A stretch of DNA of 64,000 bases from Lysobacteraceae bacterium (lineage in GTDB: Bacteria; Pseudomonadota; Gammaproteobacteria; Nitrococcales; AK92), in contig JAAYIK010000007.1 of NCBI GenBank assembly GCA_012523465.1, forward strand, positions 1 through 64,000, given 5' to 3'. Positions 10,824 through 23,967 of the stretch are shown piece by piece. Position 1 is the stretch's first letter; each line of letters opens with the position of its first letter. Below the pieces are notes generated by a model. It was not told the DNA's origin, made no database searches, and was given only the letters and a program-made list of their open reading frames with translations. The translations under genes were made by a program, and so were the position numbers.

Positions 10824-10838
10824 GCCGAACTATTCGGC
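10824..10838 (+). promoter_or_regulatory. Leader hairpin before rpsM (possible S4 autoregulatory site)
   Basis: A perfect 6-bp stem GCCGAA/TTCGGC with a 3-nt loop lies 21 bases before the rpsM start. In E. coli the alpha operon is repressed by S4 binding a pseudoknot that spans the rpsM start. The position fits, but I have not shown a pseudoknot, so the role is inference. Confidence 0.3.
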
Positions 10839-10859
10839 TGAATTGGGAGATAGTGGGCT

Positions 10860-11219
10860 ATGGCCCGAATTGCTGGCGTCAACATTCCCGACCACAAACA
10901 CACGGTGATCGCGCTGACCCATATCTACGGGATAGGCCGTACCCGCGCCGCGCAAATCTGCGCCGCGGTCGGCGTTGCGCCGGACCGTAAGGTCAAGGAT
11001 TTGGCAGAGAGCGAGTTGGAAGCGATACGTGCCGAGGTCAGCAAGTACGTGGTTGAAGGCGATCTGCGGCGCAGCGTATCGATGGACATCAAGCGCCTGA
11101 TGGATCTCGGCTGCTACCGCGGCATCCGTCATCGTCGCGGCCTGCCAGTTCGCGGCCAGCGCACGCGCACTAACGCGCGCACTCGTAAAGGCCCGCGTCG
11201 TGGCGTCGGCGCCAAGTAG
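10860..11219 (+). CDS. rpsM: 30S ribosomal protein S13
   Basis: 119 residues starting [20 protein letters not shown], with the helix-two-turn-helix region and the basic C-terminal tail [20 protein letters not shown] that contacts P-site tRNA. It is the first gene of the alpha operon block rpsM-rpsK-rpsD-rpoA-rplQ. Confidence 0.99.
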   Translation: MARIAGVNIPDHKHTVIALTHIYGIGRTRAAQICAAVGVAPDRKVKDLAESELEAIRAEVSKYVVEGDLRRSVSMDIKRLMDLGCYRGIRHRRGLPVRGQRTRTNARTRKGPRRGVGAK

Positions 11220-11250
11220 TCGGTGTAACTACAAGAGTTAGGATAGAGCG

Positions 11251-11649
11251 ATGGCGAAAGCGAGCACCAGCAGTGCGCGGGCCCGTAAGAGGACTCGGCG
11301 TACGGTAGTCGATGGGATTGCCCATATTCACGCCTCCTTCAACAACACGATCGTGTGCATCACGGACCGGCAGGGCAATGCGCTGGCTTGGGCCAGTGCC
11401 GGTGGCAGCGGCTTCCGCGGCTCCCGCAAGAGCACGCCCTTTGCCGCTCAGGTGGCAGCTGAGCGTGCGGGTCGGGCGGCCATGGATTATGGTATGAAGA
11501 ATCTAGAAGTGCGGGTGAAAGGGCCGGGGCCGGGCCGCGAGTCTGCGGTTCGCGCCTTGCATGCGGTCGGTTTCCGTATCACCAGCATTGCCGACGTGAC
11601 TCCCATTCCCCACAACGGCTGCCGCCCGCCGAAGAAGCGTCGCGTCTGA
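11251..11649 (+). CDS. rpsK: 30S ribosomal protein S11
   Basis: 132 residues. The core ([20 protein letters not shown]) and the C-terminal [18 protein letters not shown] are canonical. S11 forms the platform near the E site and the mRNA exit. It lies 16 bp before rpsD. Confidence 0.99.
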   Translation: MAKASTSSARARKRTRRTVVDGIAHIHASFNNTIVCITDRQGNALAWASAGGSGFRGSRKSTPFAAQVAAERAGRAAMDYGMKNLEVRVKGPGPGRESAVRALHAVGFRITSIADVTPIPHNGCRPPKKRRV

Positions 11650-11665
11650 CATTCGGAGAGATTGA

Positions 11666-12286
11666 ATGGCACGGTATATTGGCCCGAAGTGCAAGCTCGC
11701 CCGCCGCGAGGGCACCGACCTTTTCTTGAAGAGCGGCGTGCGGCCCCTGGAAAGTAAGTGCAAGCTGGAAACGCCGCCGGGACAGCATGGCGCACGGCGT
11801 GGCCGGCTGTCCGACTACGGCATGCAGCTGCGCGAAAAGCAGAAGGTTCGCCGTATCTACGGCGTCCTGGAGCGGCAGTTTCGGCGTTACTATGAGGAAG
11901 CCAACCGCCGCCGTGGCACCACTGGCGAAATCCTGCTGCAGCTGCTCGAGTGCCGGCTCGACAACGTGGTTTATCGCATGGGGTTCGCTAGCACCCGCGC
12001 TGAGGCGCGTCAGCTGGTCAGCCATCGCGCGGTGCAGGTGAACGGCGAGACGGTCAATATCCCCTCCTATCAGGTCAAGCCGGGGGATGTGATCTCTATT
12101 CGCGAAAAAGCCAAGCAGCAGGTGCGCATCCAGGCAGCCTTGGAGCTCGCGCAGCAGCAAGGTTTTGTTCACTGGGTGGACGTCGATCCCAAGAAGATGG
12201 AGGGGACTTTCAAGTCGATCCCCGAGCGCTCGGATCTGCCGGCGGACATCAACGAACACCTCATCATCGAGCTTTACTCCAAGTAA
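11666..12286 (+). CDS. rpsD: 30S ribosomal protein S4
   Basis: 206 residues, as in E. coli, starting [20 protein letters not shown]. An S4 RNA-binding domain lies near residues 96-150 ([20 protein letters not shown]). S4 initiates 30S assembly and represses the alpha operon in E. coli. Confidence 0.99.
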   Translation: MARYIGPKCKLARREGTDLFLKSGVRPLESKCKLETPPGQHGARRGRLSDYGMQLREKQKVRRIYGVLERQFRRYYEEANRRRGTTGEILLQLLECRLDNVVYRMGFASTRAEARQLVSHRAVQVNGETVNIPSYQVKPGDVISIREKAKQQVRIQAALELAQQQGFVHWVDVDPKKMEGTFKSIPERSDLPADINEHLIIELYSK

Positions 12287-12317
12287 AGTCGGTGTGCAGG
12301 GCGTAGAGAGGACTCTC

Positions 12318-13313
12318 ATGCAGGGTTTCAAGGATTATCTAAAGCCGCGTATCGTTGATGTGCAGGCCATCAGCGATTTTCGCGCCAAAGTCACGCTGGA
12401 GCCGCTCGAGCGCGGCTTCGGGCATACCCTTGGGAATGCGCTGCGTCGCCTGCTTCTGTCGTCCATTCCCGGCTACGCGGTCACTGAAGCCCAGATTGAG
12501 GGTGTGTTGCACGAATACACCGCCATCGAAGGGGTGCAGGAGGATGTAGTCGATATCCTGCTTAACCTCAAGGAGCTGGCCGTCCGCCTGCACGCCCGCG
12601 ACGAAGCGACCCTGACGCTGTCCAAAGCCGGTCCGAGTGTGGTTACTGCCGCTGACATCGAGCACGGTCACGATGTCGAGATCATGAACCCAGATCTGGT
12701 GATCGCGACTCTGACCAAGCCGACGCAGCTCAACATGACTCTGAAGGTGGAGAAGGGGCGCGGCTACCAGCCTGCAACCTCTCGCGCCAGTGACGAGGAT
12801 CGTCCGGTTGGTCACTTGCGCCTCGATGCTAGCTTCAGCCCGATCCGCCGCGTTGCTTACACGGTAGAGAGCGCCCGTGTCGAGCAGCGTACCGACCTCG
12901 ACCGCCTGATCATGGACGTCGAAACCAACGGCGTCATCGACGCGGAAGAGGCGATTCGCTTCGCTGCCGGCCTGTTGCGCGACCAGCTGTCGGTATTCGT
13001 CGACCTGCAGGGCTGCGAGTACGGGGCTGAGCCGGAGACCCGCGAGCCGGAGATTGATCCGCTGCTCCTGCGTCCGATCGACGATCTGGAGCTCACGGTC
13101 CGCTCCGCCAACTGCCTGAAGGCCGAAAGCATTCATTACGTGGGGGATTTGGTGCAGCGAACCGAAGTCGAGCTGCTCAAGACCCCGAACTTGGGCAAGA
13201 AGTCGCTGAGCGAGATCAAGGAAGTGCTGGCTTCTCACGGTTTGTCGCTCGGCATGCGGCTGGACAACTGGCCGCCGTCCTCGCTCAGCGATCGAGATCA
13301 TGCGGCCGGCTGA
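12318..13313 (+). CDS. rpoA: RNA polymerase alpha subunit
   Basis: 331 residues from the ATG at 12318 ([16 protein letters not shown]); a longer frame starting inside rpsD is rejected. The N-terminal domain (about 1-235) dimerises and assembles beta and beta'. The C-terminal domain contains [20 protein letters not shown], where Arg262 corresponds to E. coli Arg265, which contacts UP elements and activators such as CRP/FNR. It is encoded between rpsD and rplQ as in most bacteria. Confidence 0.99.
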   Translation: MQGFKDYLKPRIVDVQAISDFRAKVTLEPLERGFGHTLGNALRRLLLSSIPGYAVTEAQIEGVLHEYTAIEGVQEDVVDILLNLKELAVRLHARDEATLTLSKAGPSVVTAADIEHGHDVEIMNPDLVIATLTKPTQLNMTLKVEKGRGYQPATSRASDEDRPVGHLRLDASFSPIRRVAYTVESARVEQRTDLDRLIMDVETNGVIDAEEAIRFAAGLLRDQLSVFVDLQGCEYGAEPETREPEIDPLLLRPIDDLELTVRSANCLKAESIHYVGDLVQRTEVELLKTPNLGKKSLSEIKEVLASHGLSLGMRLDNWPPSSLSDRDHAAG

Positions 13314-13349
13314 AGTGCTGGCCTGCGCAAGGACTGAAGGAAACGAAAA

Positions 13350-13772
13350 ATGCGTCACCGTAAAAGTGGGCGACAACTGAACCGCAACAGCAGTCACCGG
13401 ATTGCGATGTTCCGCAACATGACTGCCTCCTTGGTCCAGCACGAAGCCATTAAGACGACCGTGCCCAAGGCCAAAGAGTTGCGGCGTGTGGTCGAGCCTC
13501 TGATCACGCTTGCTAAGAACGATACTGTGGCCAATCGCCGTCTCGCCTTTAGCCGGCTGCGCAACAAGGAGGCGGTTCGCAAGCTTTTCGAAGAGCTCGG
13601 TCCACGCTACCGCACGCGTCCGGGCGGTTATACCCGCATTCTCAAGTTCGGCTATCGTACCGGCGACAATGCGCCCATGGCTTACGTCGAGCTGGTCGAC
13701 CGGCCCATGCCGAGCGAAGACGCAGCCGAGCCGGCTGCAGAGGAAGGTAAGGCCGAGGAAGCGCAGGAATGA
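13350..13772 (+). CDS. rplQ: 50S ribosomal protein L17
   Basis: 140 residues starting [20 protein letters not shown]. The last 20 or so residues form an Ala/Glu-rich acidic tail ([18 protein letters not shown]) beyond the 127-residue E. coli length. It is the last gene of the alpha operon, with an intrinsic terminator 9 bp after the stop. Confidence 0.98.
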   Translation: MRHRKSGRQLNRNSSHRIAMFRNMTASLVQHEAIKTTVPKAKELRRVVEPLITLAKNDTVANRRLAFSRLRNKEAVRKLFEELGPRYRTRPGGYTRILKFGYRTGDNAPMAYVELVDRPMPSEDAAEPAAEEGKAEEAQE

Positions 13773-13780
13773 GACAATAG

Positions 13781-13804
13781 AGCCGGGCAAGTCCCGGCTT
13801 TTTT
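13781..13804 (+). terminator. Rho-independent terminator of the alpha operon
   Basis: The stem AGCCGGG/CCCGGCT with a 5-nt loop is followed directly by a T-run (13799-13804). It separates the ribosomal block from mdh. Confidence 0.9.
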
Positions 13805-13819
13805 GTTGCCAGCAAGGTT

Positions 13820-13833
13820 TTGATTTGTATCAA
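13820..13833 (+). promoter_or_regulatory. Perfect FNR/ANR-type box upstream of mdh
   Basis: TTGAT-TTGT-ATCAA is an exact match to the FNR consensus TTGAT-N4-ATCAA. It sits in the 171 bp between the rplQ terminator and mdh. If TACAAT at 13886-13891 is the -10, transcription would start near 13898 and the box centre (13826.5) would be near -71, a class I position used by FNR. This implies oxygen-responsive control of mdh. Confidence 0.6.
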
Positions 13834-13885
13834 TCCAGCGCCCCTGCCGCAGCCGCATGAAGGATGCGCCGGCGCGCCGGTCTGC

Positions 13886-13891
13886 TACAAT
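13886..13891 (+). promoter_or_regulatory. Candidate -10 element of the mdh promoter
   Basis: TACAAT lies 85 bp before the mdh start. No good -35 hexamer is seen 16-18 bp upstream, which would fit an activator-dependent promoter. Confidence 0.4.
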
Positions 13892-13975
13892 GCGCGCGGC
13901 TGCCTCGTCCGGCCAGCGTAGCAGATGCCGGCTGGGCTCGGAGATGTACCAGATCCAGTCCAAAGGAGAGTGTCA

Positions 13976-14956
13976 ATGAAAGCGCCTGTACGGGTCGCGG
14001 TTACTGGTGCCGCAGGTCAGATCGGTTATAGCCTTCTGTTCCGTATCGCTGCCGGAGACATGCTGGGCAAGGACCAGCCGGTCATCCTGCAGCTGCTGGA
14101 AATCACTCCTGCGCTGGACGCCTTGAAGGGCGTGGTGATGGAGCTGGAGGACTGCTCTTTTCCGCTGCTCGCCGGCATCGTCACCACCGACAAGCCCGAA
14201 GTGGCTTTCAAGGACGCCGATTACGCTCTGCTGGTAGGGGCGCGCCCGCGCGGTCCCGGCATGGAGCGCAAGGATCTGCTAGAGGCCAATGCGGCGATTT
14301 TCTCTGAGCAGGGCAAGGCCCTGAACGAGGTGGCGAGCCGCCAGGTCAAGGTGCTGGTGGTTGGCAATCCTGCCAACACCAATGCCCTGATTGCACAGCG
14401 CAATGCGCCTGATCTCGACCCATCGCTGTTCACGGCCATGACCCGGCTGGATCACAACCGCGCCATGGCGCAACTGGCGCTCAAGACCGGCGCCCATACT
14501 ACCGACATCAAGAAGATCGCCATCTGGGGCAATCATAGCTCGACCCAGTACCCGGACATTTTTCACGCCACCGTCAAGGGGCAGCCGGCCAAGGATCTGG
14601 TGGAACAGAACTGGCTGGAGCAAGAGTTCATCCCCACCGTGCAGCAGCGCGGTGCAGCCATTATCAAGGCGCGGGGCCAGTCCTCGGCGGCATCCGCTGC
14701 TTCTGCTGCCATCGACCACATGCGGTCCTGGGCCCTTGGCACGCCAGAGGGCGACTGGGTGAGCATGGCGGTCTACTCCGACGGCAGCTACGGCATTGAG
14801 GAAGGGCTCATATACTCCTATCCCTGCGTCTGCCGGGACGGTAAGTTCGAGATCGTTCAGGGGCTTGAGATCAACGCGTTCAGCCGCGAGCGCATGGTCA
14901 TTACCGAGAAGGAACTGATCGAGGAGCGGGACGCGGTGCGGCATCTGCTGCCCTGA
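13976..14956 (+). CDS. mdh: NAD-dependent malate dehydrogenase (cytosolic-type)
   Basis: 326 residues from the ATG at 13976, preceded by AAGGAGAG. It interconverts malate and oxaloacetate in the TCA cycle. The N-terminal Rossmann motif [20 protein letters not shown] and the central [16 protein letters not shown] and [12 protein letters not shown] (catalytic His) place it in the cytosolic-MDH-like clade rather than the E. coli Mdh clade. It stands alone between two terminators, with an FNR-type box upstream. Confidence 0.95.
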   Translation: MKAPVRVAVTGAAGQIGYSLLFRIAAGDMLGKDQPVILQLLEITPALDALKGVVMELEDCSFPLLAGIVTTDKPEVAFKDADYALLVGARPRGPGMERKDLLEANAAIFSEQGKALNEVASRQVKVLVVGNPANTNALIAQRNAPDLDPSLFTAMTRLDHNRAMAQLALKTGAHTTDIKKIAIWGNHSSTQYPDIFHATVKGQPAKDLVEQNWLEQEFIPTVQQRGAAIIKARGQSSAASAASAAIDHMRSWALGTPEGDWVSMAVYSDGSYGIEEGLIYSYPCVCRDGKFEIVQGLEINAFSRERMVITEKELIEERDAVRHLLP

Positions 14957-14981
14957 GTCATGCCTTCGCCATTGTGCAATG

Positions 14982-15006
14982 AAAAGGCGCCTGCAGGCGC
15001 CTTTTC
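14982..15006. terminator. Bidirectional terminator between mdh and uvrA
   Basis: A near-perfect stem (AAAAGGCGCC / GGCGCCTTTT, short TGCA centre) has an A-run on one side and a T-run on the other. It can therefore terminate mdh on the plus strand and uvrA on the minus strand. The genes converge here. Confidence 0.85.
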
Positions 15007-15038
15007 ATTTTGTCCGCAATGCCGTGGTGCAGGCAGTT

Positions 15039-17912
<2,874 letters not shown>

Positions 17913-18063
17913 GTAACGACCACCTCTTGACGCAAGGCCATGGATGCATGGCGCCCTACCGGCGGCAGAGCGCTCGCTGCCGCAGCGGTGGGAAAGCGCT
18001 GCCTGCGACGGCAGTTGCCGAGGATGTCGACCAGCTCAGCCTCTGCGCGAGAACGAAACTGCT

Positions 18064-18069
18064 ATTATA
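18064..18069 (-). promoter_or_regulatory. Perfect -10 hexamer upstream of uvrA
   Basis: Read on the minus strand this is TATAAT, 152 bp before the uvrA start. No matching -35 or SOS box could be recognised, so it is only a candidate promoter. Confidence 0.3.
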
Positions 18070-18152
18070 ACCGCTCTCCATGCAGGCACTGCATGGCCGC
18101 ACGCATGCCACTGGCCTGTCGCCGGCTGCCGCCAGCCATTCGGATCGAAATC

Positions 18153-19376
18153 ATGCATTCGACTGACCACGATCGCCTGGGTTCCATGACTGCCAGCGAG
18201 CGTCGCGCCGCCGTCGGCCTGGCGGCCATTTTCGGCTCGCGGATGCTGGGGCTGTTCATCATCCTGCCTATCTTCGCCGTCTATGCGGATCAGCTCGAGG
18301 GCAGCACGCCTCTGCTGGTGGGCTTGGCACTCGGTGCCTACGGCCTGACCCAGGCGCTGCTGCAGATCCCGTTCGGGCTGCTGTCGGATCGCTGGGGGCG
18401 GCGGCCCGTGATCGCCGCCGGGCTGCTGCTGTTCATCCTCGGCAGCGTGGTCGCTGCCCTGTCCGATCACATCTACGGCGTTATCCTGGGCCGCCTGTTG
18501 CAGGGTAGCGGAGCGATTTCGGCAGCGGTGATGGCGTTGGCGGCGGATCTGACGCGCGACAGCCAGCGCTCCAAAATCATGGCCGTCATCGGCATCAGCG
18601 TCGGTGGTGCCTTCCTGCTGGCGCTGGGCCTGGGGCCGCTGGTCGCCGGCTGGAGCGGCCTCGGCGGCGTGTTTTGGACGACCGCGCTGCTGGCCACTCT
18701 GGCGCTGGTGCTGCTGTTCGTCCTGGTGCCGCGCGGCCAGGCCGTGGCTGCCCCGGACCGAGCCGATTTCGCCGTCGTCCTGCGCAGCCCGGACCTGCTG
18801 CGGCTGTGCGGGGGCATCTTCATGCTGCATCTGATCCTGACTGCGGGCTTCGTGGCGTTGCCCGTTGTGTTGCAGGATCATCTGGGGGTGAGCCGCGACC
18901 AGCACTGGCTGGTTTACCTGCCGGTGCTGCTGCTGTCGGTGCCGGCCATGGTGCCGGTGATTGCCTACGGCGAGCGTCGGCGGCAGATGCATCGGGTGCT
19001 GCCGGCGGTGGTGCTAGCGCTGGCGCTGATCGAGCTGGTGCTGGCGCTGGGGTTGGCCAGCAAATGGCTGATCGTGCTCGCGCTCTGGGCCTATTTCTCG
19101 ACCTTCAACATCCTTGAGGCCAGTCTGCCATCCCTGGTGTCACGAGTGGCGCCGCCGCAACACAAAGGGGCGGCGTTGGGTGTCTATTCGACGGCGCAGT
19201 TTGTGGGCGCCTTCGTCGGCGGCCTGCTGGGAGGCGGCCTGCATGGGCAGTTCGGCGTCAGCGGCGTCTTTCTTCTCGGCGCTGCCGCCGCCGGCATTTG
19301 GTTCGTCTTTGCCATGGGTCAGAGCGTCGCCGTCCCGCAGCATGCGCCGGCTTCCTCGGCGCTGCCCAAAGGTTGA
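18153..19376 (+). CDS. Major facilitator superfamily transporter
   Basis: 407 residues from the ATG at 18153; the ATG at 18186 is an alternative. About twelve hydrophobic segments are visible. MFS motif A, GLLSDRWGRRPV, lies between TM2 and TM3. The protein resembles the drug-efflux (DHA1) branch, but substrate cannot be told. The uvrA/MFS/ssb neighbourhood is familiar from Pseudomonas, where this MFS gene lies between divergent uvrA and ssb. Confidence 0.85.
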   Translation: MHSTDHDRLGSMTASERRAAVGLAAIFGSRMLGLFIILPIFAVYADQLEGSTPLLVGLALGAYGLTQALLQIPFGLLSDRWGRRPVIAAGLLLFILGSVVAALSDHIYGVILGRLLQGSGAISAAVMALAADLTRDSQRSKIMAVIGISVGGAFLLALGLGPLVAGWSGLGGVFWTTALLATLALVLLFVLVPRGQAVAAPDRADFAVVLRSPDLLRLCGGIFMLHLILTAGFVALPVVLQDHLGVSRDQHWLVYLPVLLLSVPAMVPVIAYGERRRQMHRVLPAVVLALALIELVLALGLASKWLIVLALWAYFSTFNILEASLPSLVSRVAPPQHKGAALGVYSTAQFVGAFVGGLLGGGLHGQFGVSGVFLLGAAAAGIWFVFAMGQSVAVPQHAPASSALPKG

Positions 19377-19466
19377 GTGCCGGACCGCAACGACCGATAT
19401 AAGGTCAGTACCAACAATTATTTCTCAGTCTTCCCCGCCTTGTGGTTGTGTATGGGCTCTCCCCAG

Positions 19467-19485
19467 CGGCCGGCAACCCCGGCCG
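19467..19485 (+). other. Hairpin between the MFS gene and sat-cysC
   Basis: A perfect 7-bp stem CGGCCGG/CCGGCCG with a 5-nt loop lies 38 bp before sat-cysC. There is no T-run, so it is not a standard terminator. It may stabilise a leader or slow polymerase. Confidence 0.35.
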
Positions 19486-19522
19486 TGGCCGATGACCGCG
19501 CATCCAGACAGCAGGGACAGGC

Positions 19523-21289
19523 ATGACAGAGCTAATACTGCCGCATGGCGGCGAACTGAAGCAGCTTTACCTTTCCGAACCCGCCGCGCTGGCCGAGCAG
19601 CGGGCTGCGCGCGACTATCCGTCCTGGGACCTCAGCCAGCGTCAGCTGTGTGATCTGGAGCTGATCCTCAACGGCGGCTTCTCGCCCCTGGAGGGCTTTC
19701 TGTCGCGCCCCGACTACGAGCGCGTGGTGGCCGAGATGCGCTTGGTCGGCGGCACGTTCTGGCCGATGCCGGTGACCCTGGACGTCAGCGAGCGCTTCGC
19801 CGCAAGCATCTCGCCCGGTACGCGCATCGTCTTGCGTGATCCGGAAGGAGTGGCGATCGCCGTCATGGACGTCACCGATATCTGGGTGCCGGACAAGCAG
19901 CGCGAGGCGGAGCTGGTTTTTGGCAGCAACGACAGCGCCCATCCCGGGGTGGATTACCTTCATCGTCAGGCCCATCCGGTCTATCTGGGCGGCCGGGTAC
20001 TAGGGCTGAGGCCGCCGACCCACTACGATTTCACCCAGCTGCGCCATAGCCCGGTGCAGTTGCGGGCCGAGTTCAAGCGCCGCGGCTGGAGCCGGGTAGT
20101 GGCCTTCCAGACCCGTAATCCCATGCACCGGGCCCATGTCGAGCTGACCGTGCGGGCGGCCCAGCAGGCCGGTGCCAAGCTGCTGCTCCATCCTGTGGTC
20201 GGCATGACCAAGCCTGGCGATGTCGACCATTATTCCCGCGTGCGCTGCTACCAGCACGTCCTGGCCAAGTATCCGCCGGGCACGGCCATGCTCAGCCTGC
20301 TGCCGCTGGCGATGCGCATGGGCGGGCCGCGCGAGGCGGCCTGGCATGCCCTGATCCGCAAGAACTACGGCTGCACGCATTTCATCATCGGCCGTGACCA
20401 TGCTGGGCCGGGCAAGAACAGCGCCGGCGAGGATTTCTACGGTCCCTACGCGGCCCAGGAGCTGGTGCAGCGCCACCAGGACGAGATCGGCATCACCGTG
20501 GTGCCCTTCGAGCAAATGGTCTACGTCGCCAATCGCCGGCGCTATCTCCCGCGCAGCGAGGTGCGAAGCGGCGATCAGGTGCTGGAGATCTCCGGCACCG
20601 AGTTCCGTCGCCGCATGCGCGCCGGCGAAGAGATTCCCGAGTGGTTCGGCTATCCGGAAGTGGTGGCCGAGCTGCGTCGGACTTTCCCGACTCGCAGCAG
20701 GCAGGGCTTTACCGTCTTCTTCACCGGCCTGTCGGGAGCCGGTAAGTCCACCCTAGCCAATGCTCTCATGGTCCGGCTGCTGGAGATCGGCGGCCGGCGG
20801 GTTAGCCTGCTCGACGGGGATCTGGTGCGCAAGCACCTCTCGTCCGAGCTGGGCTTCTCCAAGGAGCACCGCGACCTGAACGTGCTGCGCATCGGCTATG
20901 TCGCCAGCGAGATCAGCAAGCACGGCGGTATCGCGCTCTGTTGCCCCATCGCTCCCTATGCCGAGGCCCGGCGCCAGGTGCGCAAGATGGTTGAGGAGGC
21001 CGGCGGCTGTTTCATTGAGGTGCACGTGGCGACGCCGCTGGAAGAATGCGAGCGCCGCGACCGCAAGGGGCTGTACGCCAAGGCCAGGCAGGGGCTGATC
21101 AAAAACTTCACCGGCATCGATGACCCCTACGAGCCGCCGGAGGCTCCCGAGTTGCGCATCGACACCAGCCGTTGCAGCGTCGAACAGGCCACCGACGAGA
21201 TCCTGCAGCTGCTGGCCGAATGGGGCCTGATCCCCGCAGCGTGCAATTCCCAGCCGCAGCCGGAACCGGGTATGCTGCTGCAAGGCTGA
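19523..21289 (+). CDS. Bifunctional sulfate adenylyltransferase / adenylylsulfate kinase
   Basis: 588 residues. The N-terminal part (about 1-395) is a homo-oligomeric-type ATP sulfurylase with QTRNPMHRAH near residue 196 and GRDHAGPGKN near 289. The C-terminal part is APS kinase with P-loop GLSGAGKST near 402 and the KNFTGIDDPYEPP segment. Together they convert sulfate and ATP to APS and then PAPS, for assimilation or sulfation. The sulfurylase half could also run towards ATP in sulfur oxidisers. It is not the CysDN heterodimer. It interrupts the usual MFS-ssb adjacency, and no other sulfur genes are nearby. Confidence 0.95.
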   Translation: MTELILPHGGELKQLYLSEPAALAEQRAARDYPSWDLSQRQLCDLELILNGGFSPLEGFLSRPDYERVVAEMRLVGGTFWPMPVTLDVSERFAASISPGTRIVLRDPEGVAIAVMDVTDIWVPDKQREAELVFGSNDSAHPGVDYLHRQAHPVYLGGRVLGLRPPTHYDFTQLRHSPVQLRAEFKRRGWSRVVAFQTRNPMHRAHVELTVRAAQQAGAKLLLHPVVGMTKPGDVDHYSRVRCYQHVLAKYPPGTAMLSLLPLAMRMGGPREAAWHALIRKNYGCTHFIIGRDHAGPGKNSAGEDFYGPYAAQELVQRHQDEIGITVVPFEQMVYVANRRRYLPRSEVRSGDQVLEISGTEFRRRMRAGEEIPEWFGYPEVVAELRRTFPTRSRQGFTVFFTGLSGAGKSTLANALMVRLLEIGGRRVSLLDGDLVRKHLSSELGFSKEHRDLNVLRIGYVASEISKHGGIALCCPIAPYAEARRQVRKMVEEAGGCFIEVHVATPLEECERRDRKGLYAKARQGLIKNFTGIDDPYEPPEAPELRIDTSRCSVEQATDEILQLLAEWGLIPAACNSQPQPEPGMLLQG

Positions 21290-21463
21290 TTGCTTGTGCG
21301 CGCAGCCGTTTCTGTGGGCCCTTGGGAAGCCCGCGGAAGCGGCCCATATCATGGGCAGCAGCGCCGTGGCTCTGCTGTGGTTTTTCCTGCTTGGAGCCGT
21401 TAGAGTGGCGGCCAAGCGGCGGCGCGTGGCTGCCGTGCACGACATCACCCAGGAGGCGAAACC

Positions 21464-21907
21464 ATGGCAAGGGGCGTAAACAAGGTCATCCTCATCGGCA
21501 ATCTCGGCAGGGATCCGGAAGTCCGCTACATGCCATCTGGCAGCGCGGTGGCCAATATCACGCTGGCGACGACCGAGGTTTGGCGCGATCGCCAGACCGG
21601 CGAGCAGCAGGAGCGCACCGAGTGGCACAACGTGGTGTTTTTCAACCGCCTGGCCGAGATCGCTGGCGAGTACCTGCGCAAGGGCAGCAAGGTCTACATC
21701 GAGGGCAGCCTGCGCACTCGCAAGTGGCAGGACAAGAACGGGCAGGATCGCTATACCACCGAGATTGTGGCGAGCGACATGCAAATGCTGGACAGCCGGG
21801 GCAGCGGCGGCTCGTCGCGTTGGCAGCAGGAGGCTCCAGCACAGGACGATTTCGAGCCGCCACAGTCGTCCGGTCCGGATGATTTCGACGACGACATTCC
21901 GTTCTGA
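21464..21907 (+). CDS. ssb: Single-stranded DNA-binding protein
   Basis: 147 residues. The OB-fold begins [20 protein letters not shown] and is followed by a short Ser/Gly/Gln linker. The acidic C-terminal tip DDDIPF is the docking peptide for SSB partners. It lies 174 bp after sat-cysC, with an AGGAGG-like sequence before the ATG. The short linker makes it smaller than the 178-residue E. coli SSB. Confidence 0.97.
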   Translation: MARGVNKVILIGNLGRDPEVRYMPSGSAVANITLATTEVWRDRQTGEQQERTEWHNVVFFNRLAEIAGEYLRKGSKVYIEGSLRTRKWQDKNGQDRYTTEIVASDMQMLDSRGSGGSSRWQQEAPAQDDFEPPQSSGPDDFDDDIPF

Positions 21908-21942
21908 CGCGCTGACCTCGGCCGCGCGCAGTTGCAGCCGGG

Positions 21943-21965
21943 AGGGGCGAGCCGCTCGGCTCCCC
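21943..21965 (+). other. GC-rich hairpin after ssb
   Basis: A stem with arms GGGGCGAGCCG and CGGCTCCCC (one bulge) lies about 35 bp after the ssb stop. No T-run follows, so it may be a weak or Rho-assisted terminator. Confidence 0.3.
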
Positions 21966-22074
21966 TGCCGGTGACTGCCGGGAGAAAGCCGCTGCCGGTC
22001 AGCGCGGGTGCGCGAGCAAGACGAACTCCCAGGAAGGGAGAGCGAGCAAGCAACAACACGGAGGTTGTACGGCA

Positions 22075-23352
<1,278 letters not shown>

Positions 23353-23358
23353 CGGGGT

Positions 23359-23910
23359 TCAGACCTGCGGCGGGCGCTTGAGGCGCCGGGCGAAGCGGCG
23401 GCGGAACGCGGCCAGCTTGGGCGCGATCACGATCTGGCAGTACGGCTGCTGGGGGTTGTTGTAGAAATAGCCCTGGTGGTAGTCCTCGGCCGGATAAAAG
23501 GTATCCAGCGGGTTGAGTTCGGTCACGATGGGCTGCGGCCAGATGCCGGCAGCCTCCAGCTCGGCTATCACCGCTTCTGCCGCCTCCTTCTGTTCCGCCG
23601 AGTGGTAGAAGATCACCGAACGGTATTGGGTGCCGACGTCGTTGCCTTGGCGATTGAGTTGGGTCGGATCGTGGGCACTGAAGAAGACCTGCAGCAGATC
23701 GCGGTAGGTGATTTGCGCCGGATCGAACCGCACCTGCACCACCTCGGCATGGCCGGTGGTGCCGGTGCAGACCTGCGCGTAGCTCGGATTGGGCAGACTG
23801 CCGCCGGCATAGCCGCAAACCACGTCGCTGACCCCAACGAGCTCGGCGAAGACCGGCTCCAGGCACCAGAAGCAGCCGCCGCCCAGGGTTGCCAGTTGCT
23901 GTTCAGCCAT
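23359..23910 (-). CDS. msrA: Peptide methionine sulfoxide reductase A
   Basis: 183 residues from the ATG at 23910 (a GTG directly upstream is also in frame). It reduces methionine-S-sulfoxide. The signature GGCFWCLEPVF carries catalytic Cys13; YHQGYFYNN and the EDYHQ motif are also present. No obvious resolving Cys is seen near the C-terminus. It converges on the dehydrogenase gene (6 bp apart) and follows the PheS-like gene on the same strand after 57 bp, so the two may be cotranscribed. Confidence 0.95.
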   Translation of the reverse strand: MAEQQLATLGGGCFWCLEPVFAELVGVSDVVCGYAGGSLPNPSYAQVCTGTTGHAEVVQVRFDPAQITYRDLLQVFFSAHDPTQLNRQGNDVGTQYRSVIFYHSAEQKEAAEAVIAELEAAGIWPQPIVTELNPLDTFYPAEDYHQGYFYNNPQQPYCQIVIAPKLAAFRRRFARRLKRPPQV

Positions 23911-23967
23911 CACGTCCCTTCCCGATCAGTGCGTAATCCCAACACATGGTGCGAAGCCGGCACAGCA

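Noticed and set aside
17913-18152. LexA (SOS) box between uvrA and the MFS gene
   Set aside because: No CTG-N10-CAG was found; the nearest (CTG-N10-CGC near 18060) is too degenerate.
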